Source: Bacillota bacterium
GTDB lineage: Bacteria; Bacillota; Clostridia; Peptostreptococcales; Anaerovoracaceae
Direction of reading: 5' to 3'
NCBI GenBank assembly: GCA_017936025.1
Contig: JAGBGL010000110.1
Coordinates: forward strand, 1 to 9,031
Length of the DNA: 9,031 nt
Shown: piece by piece, positions 1 through 6,368 of the stretch
Layout: every line of letters starts with the position of its first letter
How positions within the stretch are numbered: position 1 is the first letter of the stretch
Translations under genes and position numbers: made by a program
Notes under the pieces: model-generated
Database searches by the model: none
Told to the model about the DNA's origin: nothing
Seen by the model: the letters and a program-made list of their open reading frames with translations, nothing else

Positions 1-16
1 AACATTAGTGTTTAAT

Positions 17-553
17 TTAAAGCGCTTTACCTGCCTGGTATGCTTCTTCCAGAAACGCATCAACGTCGCTGTTTCCGCCGCAGATCAGCATCTTGCCCAG
101 TTCCATGTTCTTCGTAGTGAACATGCTCATATACCATTCGTAGTTTGGCATGTATCTTTCGAAACCTTCAGGTGCACCCTGTGCGAAGAAGCCATATACT
201 TTCTTAGTATCTTCAAGTCTAGGATTCTTATCCTTATCCATCAGACAATAGTGACGGTTCATGAATGTGATCATTGGTCCCACGATCTGAGAATAATAAT
301 TAGGAGATGTTACTACCAGAACTTCACTGTCTCTGAGATCTTCGAAATAACCTTCCATATCATCTTCAAGAACACAGTCGGTGTCATATTTACGGCAGCA
401 TCCGCATGCCTGGCATCCCAGAACTTCCATTTCATTTATCTTATATGTAACTACTTCGTGTCCGTTTTCAGCAGCGCCTTCGGCAAAGCGCTCTGCCATC
501 TTTGTGGAAATGCTGTCTTCTCTCGGGCTTCCGAGTACCATTGTGATTTTCAT
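17..553 (-). CDS. Flavodoxin-fold iron-sulfur flavoprotein / NAD(P)H-dependent FMN reductase family protein
   Basis: This is a 178-residue cytosolic protein of the NADPH-dependent FMN reductase/flavodoxin-like superfamily, expected to bind FMN and move electrons. The N-terminal GSPREDSISTKM (residues 8-19) is the FMN phosphate loop after a first beta strand. VTSPNYYSQI (81-90) fits the second flavin-contacting loop. Cysteines 47, 50, 53 and 60 form C-x2-C-x2-C-x6-C, the compact motif that holds a 4Fe-4S cluster in archaeal and clostridial iron-sulfur flavoproteins; C52 is an extra cysteine. Length fits the family, and there is no signal peptide or membrane segment. The ATG at 551-553 follows AAGGAG with 6 bases between. 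That site overlaps the stop codon of the wall protein upstream, so the two are almost certainly co-transcribed and may be translationally coupled. The electron donor and substrate cannot be read from the sequence. The family call is firm; the iron-sulfur cluster is inferred from the cysteines. Confidence 0.9.
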   Translation of the reverse strand: MKITMVLGSPREDSISTKMAERFAEGAAENGHEVVTYKINEMEVLGCQACGCCRKYDTDCVLEDDMEGYFEDLRDSEVLVVTSPNYYSQIVGPMITFMNRHYCLMDKDKNPRLEDTKKVYGFFAQGAPEGFERYMPNYEWYMSMFTTKNMELGKMLICGGNSDVDAFLEEAYQAGKAL

Positions 554-559
554 AATTTG

Positions 560-565
560 CTCCTT
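560..565 (-). promoter_or_regulatory. Ribosome-binding site overlapping the upstream stop codon
   Basis: On the minus strand AAGGAG lies 6 bases before the flavoprotein ATG. Its first two A residues are the last two bases of the TAA that ends the wall-protein gene. Ribosomes finishing the long upstream gene are therefore delivered onto the next start, which argues for one operon. Confidence 0.8.
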
Positions 566-3500
566 ATCTTATAATTGATTTTGCAACTTCATCTGATATC
601 AGCGTTGGACCGCCGAGGATCACTGCAGAGTTGATTCCTGCTTTATCAGCATATGCTTCTGCTGCTGCGTATGCATTGTTATCGACCAGAAGTAACGGTG
701 CTCCCAGTGCCATCGCTACAGGACCTCCTGATAATCCGTCAGGGAAGTTCAAAGCATAAGCCATCACTGCAGATGATGGGCTGCCAAAGAATTTATCTGC
801 GATCTTAACTGACGTTTCATATCTGTCACTTCCTGCAATTCTGTATGTCGCTCCGTAGTTCATAATCTCATACATTACAGAATCTGTTACAGCCGCTTTT
901 CCGCCGATAATGCAGTAAGAATCGCCCTGCAATGTTCCGAGGTATTCTTTCTGAGAATCTGACAGACTGCTTCCGACAAGCAGTATAGGGTTTCCAGTAG
1001 CAGAAACTGACAGACTGTCAGCAAAATTCATTCCTGTGCATACCATAATTTCGGAGTTCTTATCTACACCCGCTTCTCCGAGGATCATAAGATTTGTCTC
1101 ATATCGGTTGCTTCCACCGAGTCTTTCAAAGCTGATACCGGCCATCCATTCATTAGGAACTGCTGTGCTTCCGCCTATAACATAGACATTGCCATCATTG
1201 CTGATGTTTTGCCTGATGTAATCACGTACATCCTGAGCATGTCCTTTATCGATCAGAAGTATCGGAGCAGATTTCTTTGCTGCCAGATAGCTGGCAGGCA
1301 GCGCGTCCGCATATGTCATTCCGTTTGCTACAATAATGCAGTCAAATTCTGAAACACCCATGATTTTCTTCAATTCGTCTGCCGCCTTGAAAGCAGTTTC
1401 GTATCTGTTTGCTCCGTAGATACGTTCAACGTCTGACCTTTCAAGTGCCGGGATATCTTCAGTATATTTATCTCCGCACTTTGTGCATGTAAATGTTTTA
1501 ACACCTTTTTCACCGATAGCAGGTTTTTTTGTTACAACACCGGCATCATACTTGTGACCTTTTGATTCTACAGGCTTTGTTATGTAATAATCGCAGTATT
1601 TGCATGTGCGTTTCATTTCGCCGTCTGAAGTACAGGAAACTTCTTTACTCTGCTCCCAGTCACTCAGTTTATGAGCACACTCTTTCAGCTGTACTACAAA
1701 CATGCCTGAAGGAACCCATTTAGACTGTTCGAATTCTCTGCCGAGGAATACAACTTTATCGTCATACACCCTCACATAATATCCTTGCGAGCCTTCTTCG
1801 AATTCTCCGCCGATTTTATTGTAACTGGACCACAGGTATCCTAAAGACGCTGTATTTACTGCTGTGCACATAGTGTCATCTGCAGGATACATATTCATTT
1901 CGGACTCCAGTTCCCAGTGGCTGTGTCCTCCGAAGATTATAGCCTGATCATACTTTTTCAGTATATCTTTCAGTGCTTTTTCATTTGCAACTCCATGCCA
2001 TCCCTGTCCCGGAAGCGAACCGGCAACTGTGTTGTACAACGGCTGGTGCAGGAATATAAATACAGGTTTGCGAGGATTTTCATTTGTGATCTCTGTCATG
2101 CGTTTATCGAACCATTTCAGCTGTTCTTCAGACAGATCAGCATGCAGGCTCCCTGTTTCACCGCCCAGATAGATAAAATGATATCCTCCGACTTCTTCGT
2201 CGTAATATACTTTCTCAGGCTGCTTTGTCAGGTTTGTATTGAATTTAGCTGCGTATTTCTGGAACTGACCGTCAGGGTTACCCTGCATCCAGTCATGGTT
2301 TCCGATAGCCATGTGTATTTCAGGCAGGCTTCCACCTGCAGCTACCGCTTCAGAATACATGGCGTACATTTTTTCGTATTCACTTTTCTGACCTGAATTT
2401 GCAATGTCACCGTTTACAAAAATGCCGATACTTTCAAGGCTGTTAGCTTTGACATCGTTGAGCATTTGCGTAAAATGCATATTTGCAAGTCTTACTTCAC
2501 CGCCTGCTCCATCCTGCGTGATATGGATATCGCTGAGCACCTGAAATTCAGCCTTATAATCATCAGTCAGTTTGTATGTGCTTCCTTCAGGGAGATCCGC
2601 AGAAACAAAATCAGTGGACATCATACTTCCTGATGAAAGATATGCTACCAGCTTTTCAGCACCCTCCGGAATTATCGTGTGGGCATACATTTCCCTTACT
2701 GTCACTTCGCCTTCAATTCTGAATTTAGGAAGTGCAGTGTATTCTTCCAAAGGCTTGCCGTCTTTGTCCGCCCAGTACATCACACAATCCAGGCCTTTTG
2801 ATGCTGCTTCAGTTTTTACAGTCACAGTGCCGTCAGCAAATCCATCTGTATTGTTATCGAGCACATACCCAATAGATTTCAGGCCGGATAAACCCGCAGG
2901 TTCGATTCTGAATTCAACGGATTCAATCATATCATAACCGGAATCCCTGAACAGTCTGAGTTCATACTCTCCGGCAGTAAGAGTCACAGCGTTGTTTTCC
3001 AGCTTATCCTGGATAACTACATACTCACCGCGTTCATAGTTATTTACATAATACCAGTTGATAGCAGGTGTTTTACCGCTCCCATGGACATCGCCTTTTT
3101 TATAAAGACCTACCCATGAACTGTCTGTCACTGCGGAAGCCCTTACTTTCACATCTTCGCCTACAGCATAAGTTTTCTTTTTTGTTTCCAGAATAACCCC
3201 ATGGTCTTCAGGCCATCCGATCTGGAAGTTCATATCTACTCTTCCGCTGATACCGTCAACAGATCCGTTGGAAGTATACTGCCAAATTCCATAATCACCT
3301 TTATATCGGCAGCTTGTGTTGTACTGTGCCACCCATCTGTGCCAATTTTCAAATACAGGATCTGTCAGATAGTTATTCCACCAGTTCAGGTTTGCATAAA
3401 CTCCGACAGGATATCCTGCCGCTTCTATTTTGTCACAGAATGTCTTTGCTATTGCTGCCAGATCTTTTCCGATAGTGCTTGACTCTTCCATATCATAGAA

Positions 3501-3971
3501 TACCGGATAAGAAAGATTGCATCCTTCTATGAGTCTCAGCACATGATCTGCTTCGCTGGAAGCTCTGCTGACACTGGTTGCGTAGGAATAGATGTAAATT
3601 CCATATGGCATACCTACTCTTTCGCATTCCGTCACATTATATTCAAACCACTTATCATCCTGATCTTCCTGGTCCATTCCGTATCCGCAGCGGATTATTG
3701 CAAAATCAACACCGTCTGCCTTTACCTTTTCCCAGTCGATTTTCCCCTGATGTTCACTGACATCTATACCTGTCAGTGTAGCATCAGGATGGCTTGCAGC
3801 AGCACGTGCCTTCGCCGGAGAATTTTCAGTCAGCTGACCATCAGTATATCTCCAGCTGTTTGCCTTATCTCCAATTTCCGGATCAGAAGGTACTGTCTCC
3901 GCAAAAGAGAACATTATGCTTCCTGTCATAGCCATCATTATTGAAAGCAAAATTGCTAATATTCTTTTCAT
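564..3971 (-). CDS. Secreted modular wall protein: GH25 lysozyme, calcineurin-like phosphoesterase, three CWB2 repeats
   Basis: This 1135-residue protein is exported and held on the wall without covalent attachment. Residues 1-24 are a signal peptide (KR, hydrophobic core, likely cut after SFA). Residues about 66-256 are a GH25 muramidase: GIDVSEHQG (D70), YDME (D160, E162) and a closing WQYTSNG...VDMN; this family cuts MurNAc-beta-1,4-GlcNAc bonds. Residues about 258-460 look like two beta-rich sandwich segments (SSWVGLYKKGD, then DGTVTVKTEA). Residues about 473-745 are a metallophosphoesterase with a full dimetal set: SDIH (D481, H483), NGD (D522), GNHD (N558, H559), H642 and GGHSH (H683, H685). 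Residues 765-840 are a Cys/His linker. Residues about 848-1135 are three CWB2 repeats, each opening with a motif like RIYGANRYET, which in clostridia bind anionic wall polymer. I chose the ATG at 3969-3971 because it follows GAGGTG and begins a clean signal peptide; an in-frame GTG at 3983 lies inside that ribosome site. All catalytic residues look intact. The substrate of the phosphoesterase is unknown. Confidence 0.95.
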   Translation of the reverse strand: MKRILAILLSIMMAMTGSIMFSFAETVPSDPEIGDKANSWRYTDGQLTENSPAKARAAASHPDATLTGIDVSEHQGKIDWEKVKADGVDFAIIRCGYGMDQEDQDDKWFEYNVTECERVGMPYGIYIYSYATSVSRASSEADHVLRLIEGCNLSYPVFYDMEESSTIGKDLAAIAKTFCDKIEAAGYPVGVYANLNWWNNYLTDPVFENWHRWVAQYNTSCRYKGDYGIWQYTSNGSVDGISGRVDMNFQIGWPEDHGVILETKKKTYAVGEDVKVRASAVTDSSWVGLYKKGDVHGSGKTPAINWYYVNNYERGEYVVIQDKLENNAVTLTAGEYELRLFRDSGYDMIESVEFRIEPAGLSGLKSIGYVLDNNTDGFADGTVTVKTEAASKGLDCVMYWADKDGKPLEEYTALPKFRIEGEVTVREMYAHTIIPEGAEKLVAYLSSGSMMSTDFVSADLPEGSTYKLTDDYKAEFQVLSDIHITQDGAGGEVRLANMHFTQMLNDVKANSLESIGIFVNGDIANSGQKSEYEKMYAMYSEAVAAGGSLPEIHMAIGNHDWMQGNPDGQFQKYAAKFNTNLTKQPEKVYYDEEVGGYHFIYLGGETGSLHADLSEEQLKWFDKRMTEITNENPRKPVFIFLHQPLYNTVAGSLPGQGWHGVANEKALKDILKKYDQAIIFGGHSHWELESEMNMYPADDTMCTAVNTASLGYLWSSYNKIGGEFEEGSQGYYVRVYDDKVVFLGREFEQSKWVPSGMFVVQLKECAHKLSDWEQSKEVSCTSDGEMKRTCKYCDYYITKPVESKGHKYDAGVVTKKPAIGEKGVKTFTCTKCGDKYTEDIPALERSDVERIYGANRYETAFKAADELKKIMGVSEFDCIIVANGMTYADALPASYLAAKKSAPILLIDKGHAQDVRDYIRQNISNDGNVYVIGGSTAVPNEWMAGISFERLGGSNRYETNLMILGEAGVDKNSEIMVCTGMNFADSLSVSATGNPILLVGSSLSDSQKEYLGTLQGDSYCIIGGKAAVTDSVMYEIMNYGATYRIAGSDRYETSVKIADKFFGSPSSAVMAYALNFPDGLSGGPVAMALGAPLLLVDNNAYAAAEAYADKAGINSAVILGGPTLISDEVAKSIIR

Positions 3972-3975
3972 GTCA

Positions 3976-3981
3976 CACCTC
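3976..3981 (-). promoter_or_regulatory. Ribosome-binding site that sets the wall-protein start
   Basis: GAGGTG on the minus strand ends 4 bases before the ATG at 3971, and its GAGG core is 6 bases away. An upstream in-frame GTG at 3981-3983 overlaps this site, so the ATG is the better start. It also leaves the lysine and arginine at the very front of the signal peptide. Confidence 0.65.
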
Positions 3982-4016
3982 ACAAATGTCTGTAAAACGA
4001 AATTGTTTGTTTAGTC

Positions 4017-4045
4017 ATTATATCATTTATTCTTCCGCCCACCAA
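4017..4045 (-). promoter_or_regulatory. Probable housekeeping promoter for the wall protein-flavoprotein operon
   Basis: The minus strand has TTGGTG (4045-4040), a 17-base spacer and a perfect TATAAT (4022-4017). The -10 box and the spacing match a sigma-A promoter; the -35 box matches only in TTG. It lies just past the spo0A terminator and would give a leader of roughly 40 bases before the ATG at 3971. No 0A box is visible next to it, so this operon does not look like a direct Spo0A target. Confidence 0.6.
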
Positions 4046-4058
4046 GAAAATGAGACAC

Positions 4059-4086
4059 AAAAAGAGCCAGTATTTTCCGGCTCTTT
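4059..4086 (-). terminator. Rho-independent terminator of spo0A
   Basis: On the minus strand AAAGAGCC (4086-4079), a 10-base loop and GGCTCTTT (4068-4061) form an 8-bp stem that runs into a T-rich stretch. It begins 8 bases after the spo0A stop codon, and the wall-protein promoter follows directly. This separates the two transcripts. Confidence 0.85.
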
Positions 4087-4093
4087 CATACTC

Positions 4094-4888
4094 CTAGCTT
4101 GCTTTCCACTCCAGCCTGAGCTTATCACTGATGATCGCAATGAATTCCGAATTGGTTGGCTTGCCTTTATTGTTTTCGACGGTGTAGCCGAACAGCTGAT
4201 CGATGGTCTCGATCTTGCCGCGGTTCCATGCGACTTCGATGGCGTGACGGATAGCACGTTCCACACGGCTCGGTGTGGTATTGTTCTTCTGGGCGATCGC
4301 AGGATACAGTTCCTTGGTCACTGCACCGAGCAGTTCCATGTCATCCACAACCATCATGATCGCATCTCTCAGATAATGATATCCTTTGATATGTGCCGGC
4401 ACACCGACTTCGTGTATTATATTTGTGATCTCCAGTTCCAGTTCATCACGCTGCACCTGACTGCCTCTGCCGATCGATCTGACATAATTCATCTTGCCCG
4501 TTTCCGCCACTTCGTTTCCTGCCAGCTGATTGATCCTTTTCAGCAGGATATCAAAGCTGAATGGCTTTACTATGTAGTATTCTGCGCCCAGATTTATCGC
4601 TTTCTGCGTTATAGTTTCCTGACCGACAGCAGACAGCACGATGGTTCTCGGATAAGACGGCAGCTCCAGGCTATTGATTGCTTCCAGCACACCCAGACCA
4701 TCCATATGCGGCATTATCATGTCCAGTATAAGGACATCAGGAATATGTTCCTCTACACCTTCTACTGTCCTGATTCCGTCGTTTGCCGTAAAAACGATTT
4801 CAATGTTTTCCTTATCGCCGAAATAATCCGCTAAGATCCCGCAAAATTCTTTGTTATCATCCGCAATACCTATTCTGATTTTCTTCAT
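4094..4888 (-). CDS. spo0A: Spo0A, sporulation master response regulator
   Basis: This is the response regulator at the end of the sporulation phosphorelay, or of direct kinase input in clostridia. When phosphorylated it binds 0A boxes and sets entry into sporulation. The 264 residues are close to the usual length of about 267. The receiver domain (about 1-125) has the acidic pair D10/D11, phospho-acceptor D56 in LILDMIMP, S86 and K108 in VKPF. A variable linker (about 126-145) leads to the Spo0A-specific DNA-binding domain (about 146-264). That domain includes HEVGVPAHIKGYHYLRDAI (159-177) and the recognition-helix region SRVERAIRHAIEVAWNRG (207-224), which are signatures of this family alone. 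The ATG at 4886-4888 follows AGGGGGA with 7 bases between. The gene has its own promoter region and terminator, so it is monocistronic. A perfect 0A box upstream suggests autoregulation. Its neighbours are not recN or spoIVB, which often precede spo0A. All key residues are present, so it should be functional. Confidence 0.98.
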   Translation of the reverse strand: MKKIRIGIADDNKEFCGILADYFGDKENIEIVFTANDGIRTVEGVEEHIPDVLILDMIMPHMDGLGVLEAINSLELPSYPRTIVLSAVGQETITQKAINLGAEYYIVKPFSFDILLKRINQLAGNEVAETGKMNYVRSIGRGSQVQRDELELEITNIIHEVGVPAHIKGYHYLRDAIMMVVDDMELLGAVTKELYPAIAQKNNTTPSRVERAIRHAIEVAWNRGKIETIDQLFGYTVENNKGKPTNSEFIAIISDKLRLEWKAS

Positions 4889-4895
4889 TTGATTT

Positions 4896-4902
4896 TCCCC
4901 CT
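4896..4902 (-). promoter_or_regulatory. Ribosome-binding site of spo0A
   Basis: AGGGGGA on the minus strand is 7 bases before the ATG. It supports the start that matches the conserved MKKIRIGIADDN-type N-terminus. Confidence 0.7.
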
Positions 4903-4939
4903 GTGTCTAAACACCAAATTTCTTTTGTTCTCAGTTATA

Positions 4940-4967
4940 ATTTTAGAATATGCTGTAAAATCTTCAA
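4940..4967 (-). promoter_or_regulatory. Candidate sigma-A promoter of spo0A
   Basis: The minus strand reads TTGAAG (4967-4962), a 16-base spacer and TAAAAT (4945-4940). That is four of six matches to TTGACA and five of six to TATAAT. It would start transcription about 45 bases before the ATG. I looked for a sigma-H promoter (AGGAWWT, then GAAT), as spo0A has in Bacillus, and found no convincing one. The call rests on sequence match alone. Confidence 0.4.
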
Positions 4968-4996
4968 CAAGAAACGCACCCCAATATTTCTCAATA

Positions 4997-5003
4997 TTCG
5001 ACA
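4997..5003 (-). promoter_or_regulatory. 0A box (Spo0A-binding site) upstream of spo0A
   Basis: TGTCGAA on the minus strand is an exact match to the 0A-box core. It lies about 110 bases before the spo0A start and about 30 bases before the candidate -35 box. A near-match, TGTCGTA, lies on the same strand at 5028-5034, 31 bases further upstream, or about three helical turns. Known spo0A genes are autoregulated through such boxes; direct binding here is inferred. Confidence 0.55.
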
Positions 5004-5077
5004 TTTACTTCCATATTCAATAGATGTTACGACACGTACATTATGCCATTATTTTCCATCGCGGTCAATGGCCACAT

Positions 5078-5106
5078 AAAAAAAGGCCTCTGCACGGGCA
5101 GAAGCC
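5078..5106 (-). terminator. Rho-independent terminator of the HD-domain gene
   Basis: On the minus strand GGCTTCTGC (5106-5098), loop CCGT and GCAGAGGCC (5093-5085) form a 9-bp stem with one G-U pair, followed by seven T residues (5084-5078). It begins 9 bases after the stop codon and shields the spo0A control region from read-through. Confidence 0.9.
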
Positions 5107-5115
5107 ATCATCGTT

Positions 5116-5715
5116 TTATATATCTTTTTTTATTACTCCATTATCTACATGAGGCATGATAAAGTTATTCAGTGAATAATCCCATAGCTCACGAGAACCG
5201 GCTGCAGTGTTTTCATTGCGTTTCATGATTTTGCTGAGCGGCGTCTCCCAGTCTGACCATCCTTTTCCCCCAACTGCGGCATTCAGCATTATCGGCTGGA
5301 AGTTGTCCATAGTATGTGCAAATTTTGCTTCCGGTGTTTCACCAGCCTCGAATTCATCCCACAGTGCGCGGAACTTTTCCTGCTGATCAGGCGGAAGTAT
5401 CCCGAATATCCTGTCTGCAGCTGCTTCTTCGCGGGAAGCCTGACTTTTCTTCGCTTCTTCATCATATGCAAAAGTATCTCCCGCATCTATTTCTACAATG
5501 TCGTGAATCAACAGCATCGATATCGTTTTCAGAACATCTATTTCCTCATTGGCATATTCACTGAGGATCAGTGTCATCACTGCCATATGCCATGCATGCT
5601 CGGCATCATTCTCCTTTGACGCGCCATCTGTAAGATAAGTCATTCTCTTTATCATTTTCTCTTTGTCGATTTCTCTGCAGAACTGCACCTGCTGCTCCAA
5701 ACGCTGATTCTTCAT
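5116..5715 (-). CDS. HD-domain metal-dependent phosphohydrolase (YfbR-like)
   Basis: This 199-residue cytosolic protein belongs to the HD superfamily, on the branch that includes the YfbR-type 5'-deoxynucleotidases. Metal ligands are visible in order: H40 in the DAEHAWH segment, H71-D72 in LLIHDIVEIDAGD, and D137 in HTMDNF. The conserved C-terminal segment with IMKRNE is also present, so the active site looks complete. Known relatives remove phosphate from deoxynucleoside monophosphates; whether this one does is an inference from the family. I chose the ATG at 5713-5715 because AGGAG lies 7 bases before it and the product opens MKNQRLEQQ, like its relatives. An in-frame ATG at 5757 would add 14 residues but has no ribosome site. 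The gene stands alone: it diverges from the DUF6512 gene and ends at its own terminator. I could not find a convincing promoter between the two divergent starts. Confidence 0.88.
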   Translation of the reverse strand: MKNQRLEQQVQFCREIDKEKMIKRMTYLTDGASKENDAEHAWHMAVMTLILSEYANEEIDVLKTISMLLIHDIVEIDAGDTFAYDEEAKKSQASREEAAADRIFGILPPDQQEKFRALWDEFEAGETPEAKFAHTMDNFQPIMLNAAVGGKGWSDWETPLSKIMKRNENTAAGSRELWDYSLNNFIMPHVDNGVIKKDI

Positions 5716-5722
5716 AAATTTT

Positions 5723-5727
5723 CTCCT
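5723..5727 (-). promoter_or_regulatory. Ribosome-binding site that sets the HD-gene start
   Basis: AGGAG on the minus strand, 7 bases before the ATG at 5715, favours this start over the in-frame ATG at 5757. Confidence 0.7.
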
Positions 5728-5787
5728 GTTTTTATTAGCGAATAAACCGAATACCATCTAAATATACTAAACTAAAATACAACTACC

Positions 5788-5793
5788 GAGGTG
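5788..5793 (+). promoter_or_regulatory. Ribosome-binding site of the DUF6512 gene
   Basis: GAGGTG on the plus strand lies 5 bases before the ATG at 5799 and supports that start. Confidence 0.65.
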
Positions 5794-5798
5794 TCGAT

Positions 5799-6329
5799 AT
5801 GAATAAGAGAATTCTTTTCCGGACGGCAGTATACAGCTTTGTTTTCGTCTCTGCCTCCGGTTCCCTCCTCCATTTCGTGTATGACTGGAGCGGGCAGAAC
5901 CGGCTCGCAGGCTATTTCAGCGCTGTAAACGAGTCAACATGGGAACACATGAAGCTGATGTTCTTTCCCGTGTTTATTTTTGCACTGTACCTGCTTTTCA
6001 GATACAGAAAGTCAGGACCATCTGTCTTTCCCGCATATGCTATCTCCGCACTTCTCTCAATATTTCTGATACCTGTATTATATTACACATATACAGGCGT
6101 ACTTGGAAGAAACATAGATTTATTAAACATATTGATTTTCTATATTTCTGCAGCATGCGGAAGCACTGTTTTTTACTGCACGGCATGTAAATATGACCTG
6201 TCCCGGTATACATTTCCTCTGATCATTATCCATATCATACTGCTGATTATATTTATACTCTTCACATATACAGCTCCGGAGCTGGCAATTTTCGATTCAC
6301 CGGTCTGGAACTGCACCATGAAAAAATGA
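5799..6329 (+). CDS. DUF6512-type integral membrane protein
   Basis: This is a 176-residue hydrophobic protein with about five membrane-spanning segments, near residues 8-26, 53-69, 77-99, 106-127 and 138-158. The most conserved-looking part lies between the first two segments: LHFVYDW (24-30) followed by VNESTWEHMKL (43-53). That pattern of H25, D29-W30, E45, W48, E49 and H50 matches the uncharacterised DUF6512 family of firmicutes as I recall it. No enzymatic role is known to me, and I do not assign one; the clustered acidic and histidine residues could bind metal. It is the only plus-strand gene here and diverges from the HD gene with 83 bases between. Its last three codons and stop lie inside the left arm of a terminator, so the C-terminus MKK is partly dictated by the hairpin. 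It faces the calcium-type ATPase tail to tail, which gives no functional link. Confidence 0.8.
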   Translation: MNKRILFRTAVYSFVFVSASGSLLHFVYDWSGQNRLAGYFSAVNESTWEHMKLMFFPVFIFALYLLFRYRKSGPSVFPAYAISALLSIFLIPVLYYTYTGVLGRNIDLLNILIFYISAACGSTVFYCTACKYDLSRYTFPLIIIHIILLIIFILFTYTAPELAIFDSPVWNCTMKK

Positions 6330-6351
6330 TGCCACAAAGGCATCATTTTTT
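6321..6351. terminator. Bidirectional terminator shared by the DUF6512 and ATPase genes
   Basis: AAAAAATGATGCC (6321-6333), loop ACAAA and GGCATCATTTTTT (6339-6351) form a perfect 13-base inverted repeat. Read on either strand it gives a 7-bp GC-containing core, TGATGCC/GGCATCA, flanked by A and T runs. It can therefore stop transcripts arriving from both sides. The plus-strand gene's TGA (6327-6329) is inside the left arm, and the ATPase stop is 18 bases to the right. Confidence 0.92.
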
Positions 6352-6368
6352 CAAGTTATTAGTATTTT

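Noticed and set aside
19..28. Palindrome AAAGCGCTTT near the left edge
   Set aside because: It lies within the last codons of the flavoprotein gene, has no loop or T-run, and is too short to call a terminator.
8..574. A 188-residue open frame on the plus strand, antisense to the flavoprotein
   Set aside because: It mirrors the flavoprotein gene, has no ribosome site at its start, and its product is an unlikely Cys/Phe/His-rich string.
3972..3983. Alternative GTG start for the wall protein at 3983
   Set aside because: The GTG is part of the ribosome-binding sequence used by the ATG at 3971, and the ATG gives a normal signal peptide.
3941..4834. A 297-residue open frame on the plus strand, antisense to spo0A
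   Set aside because: It covers the spo0A terminator and almost all of the spo0A coding strand. The opposite strand encodes an unmistakable Spo0A with proper start and stop signals, and this frame's product has no recognisable domain.
5716..5757. Alternative ATG start for the HD protein at 5757
   Set aside because: No ribosome site precedes it, while the ATG at 5715 has AGGAG at ideal spacing and matches the expected N-terminus of relatives.
5791..5798. TGTCGAT next to the DUF6512 start, resembling a 0A box
   Set aside because: It has a mismatch in the core and lies between the ribosome site and the start codon, where an activator site would not be expected. A similar TGTCGAT at 8460-8466 lies inside the ATPase coding region.
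5716..5798. Possible promoters in the divergent region, such as TATATT or TAAAAT
   Set aside because: AT-rich DNA gives several -10-like strings here, but none has a -35 match at 16-18 bases.
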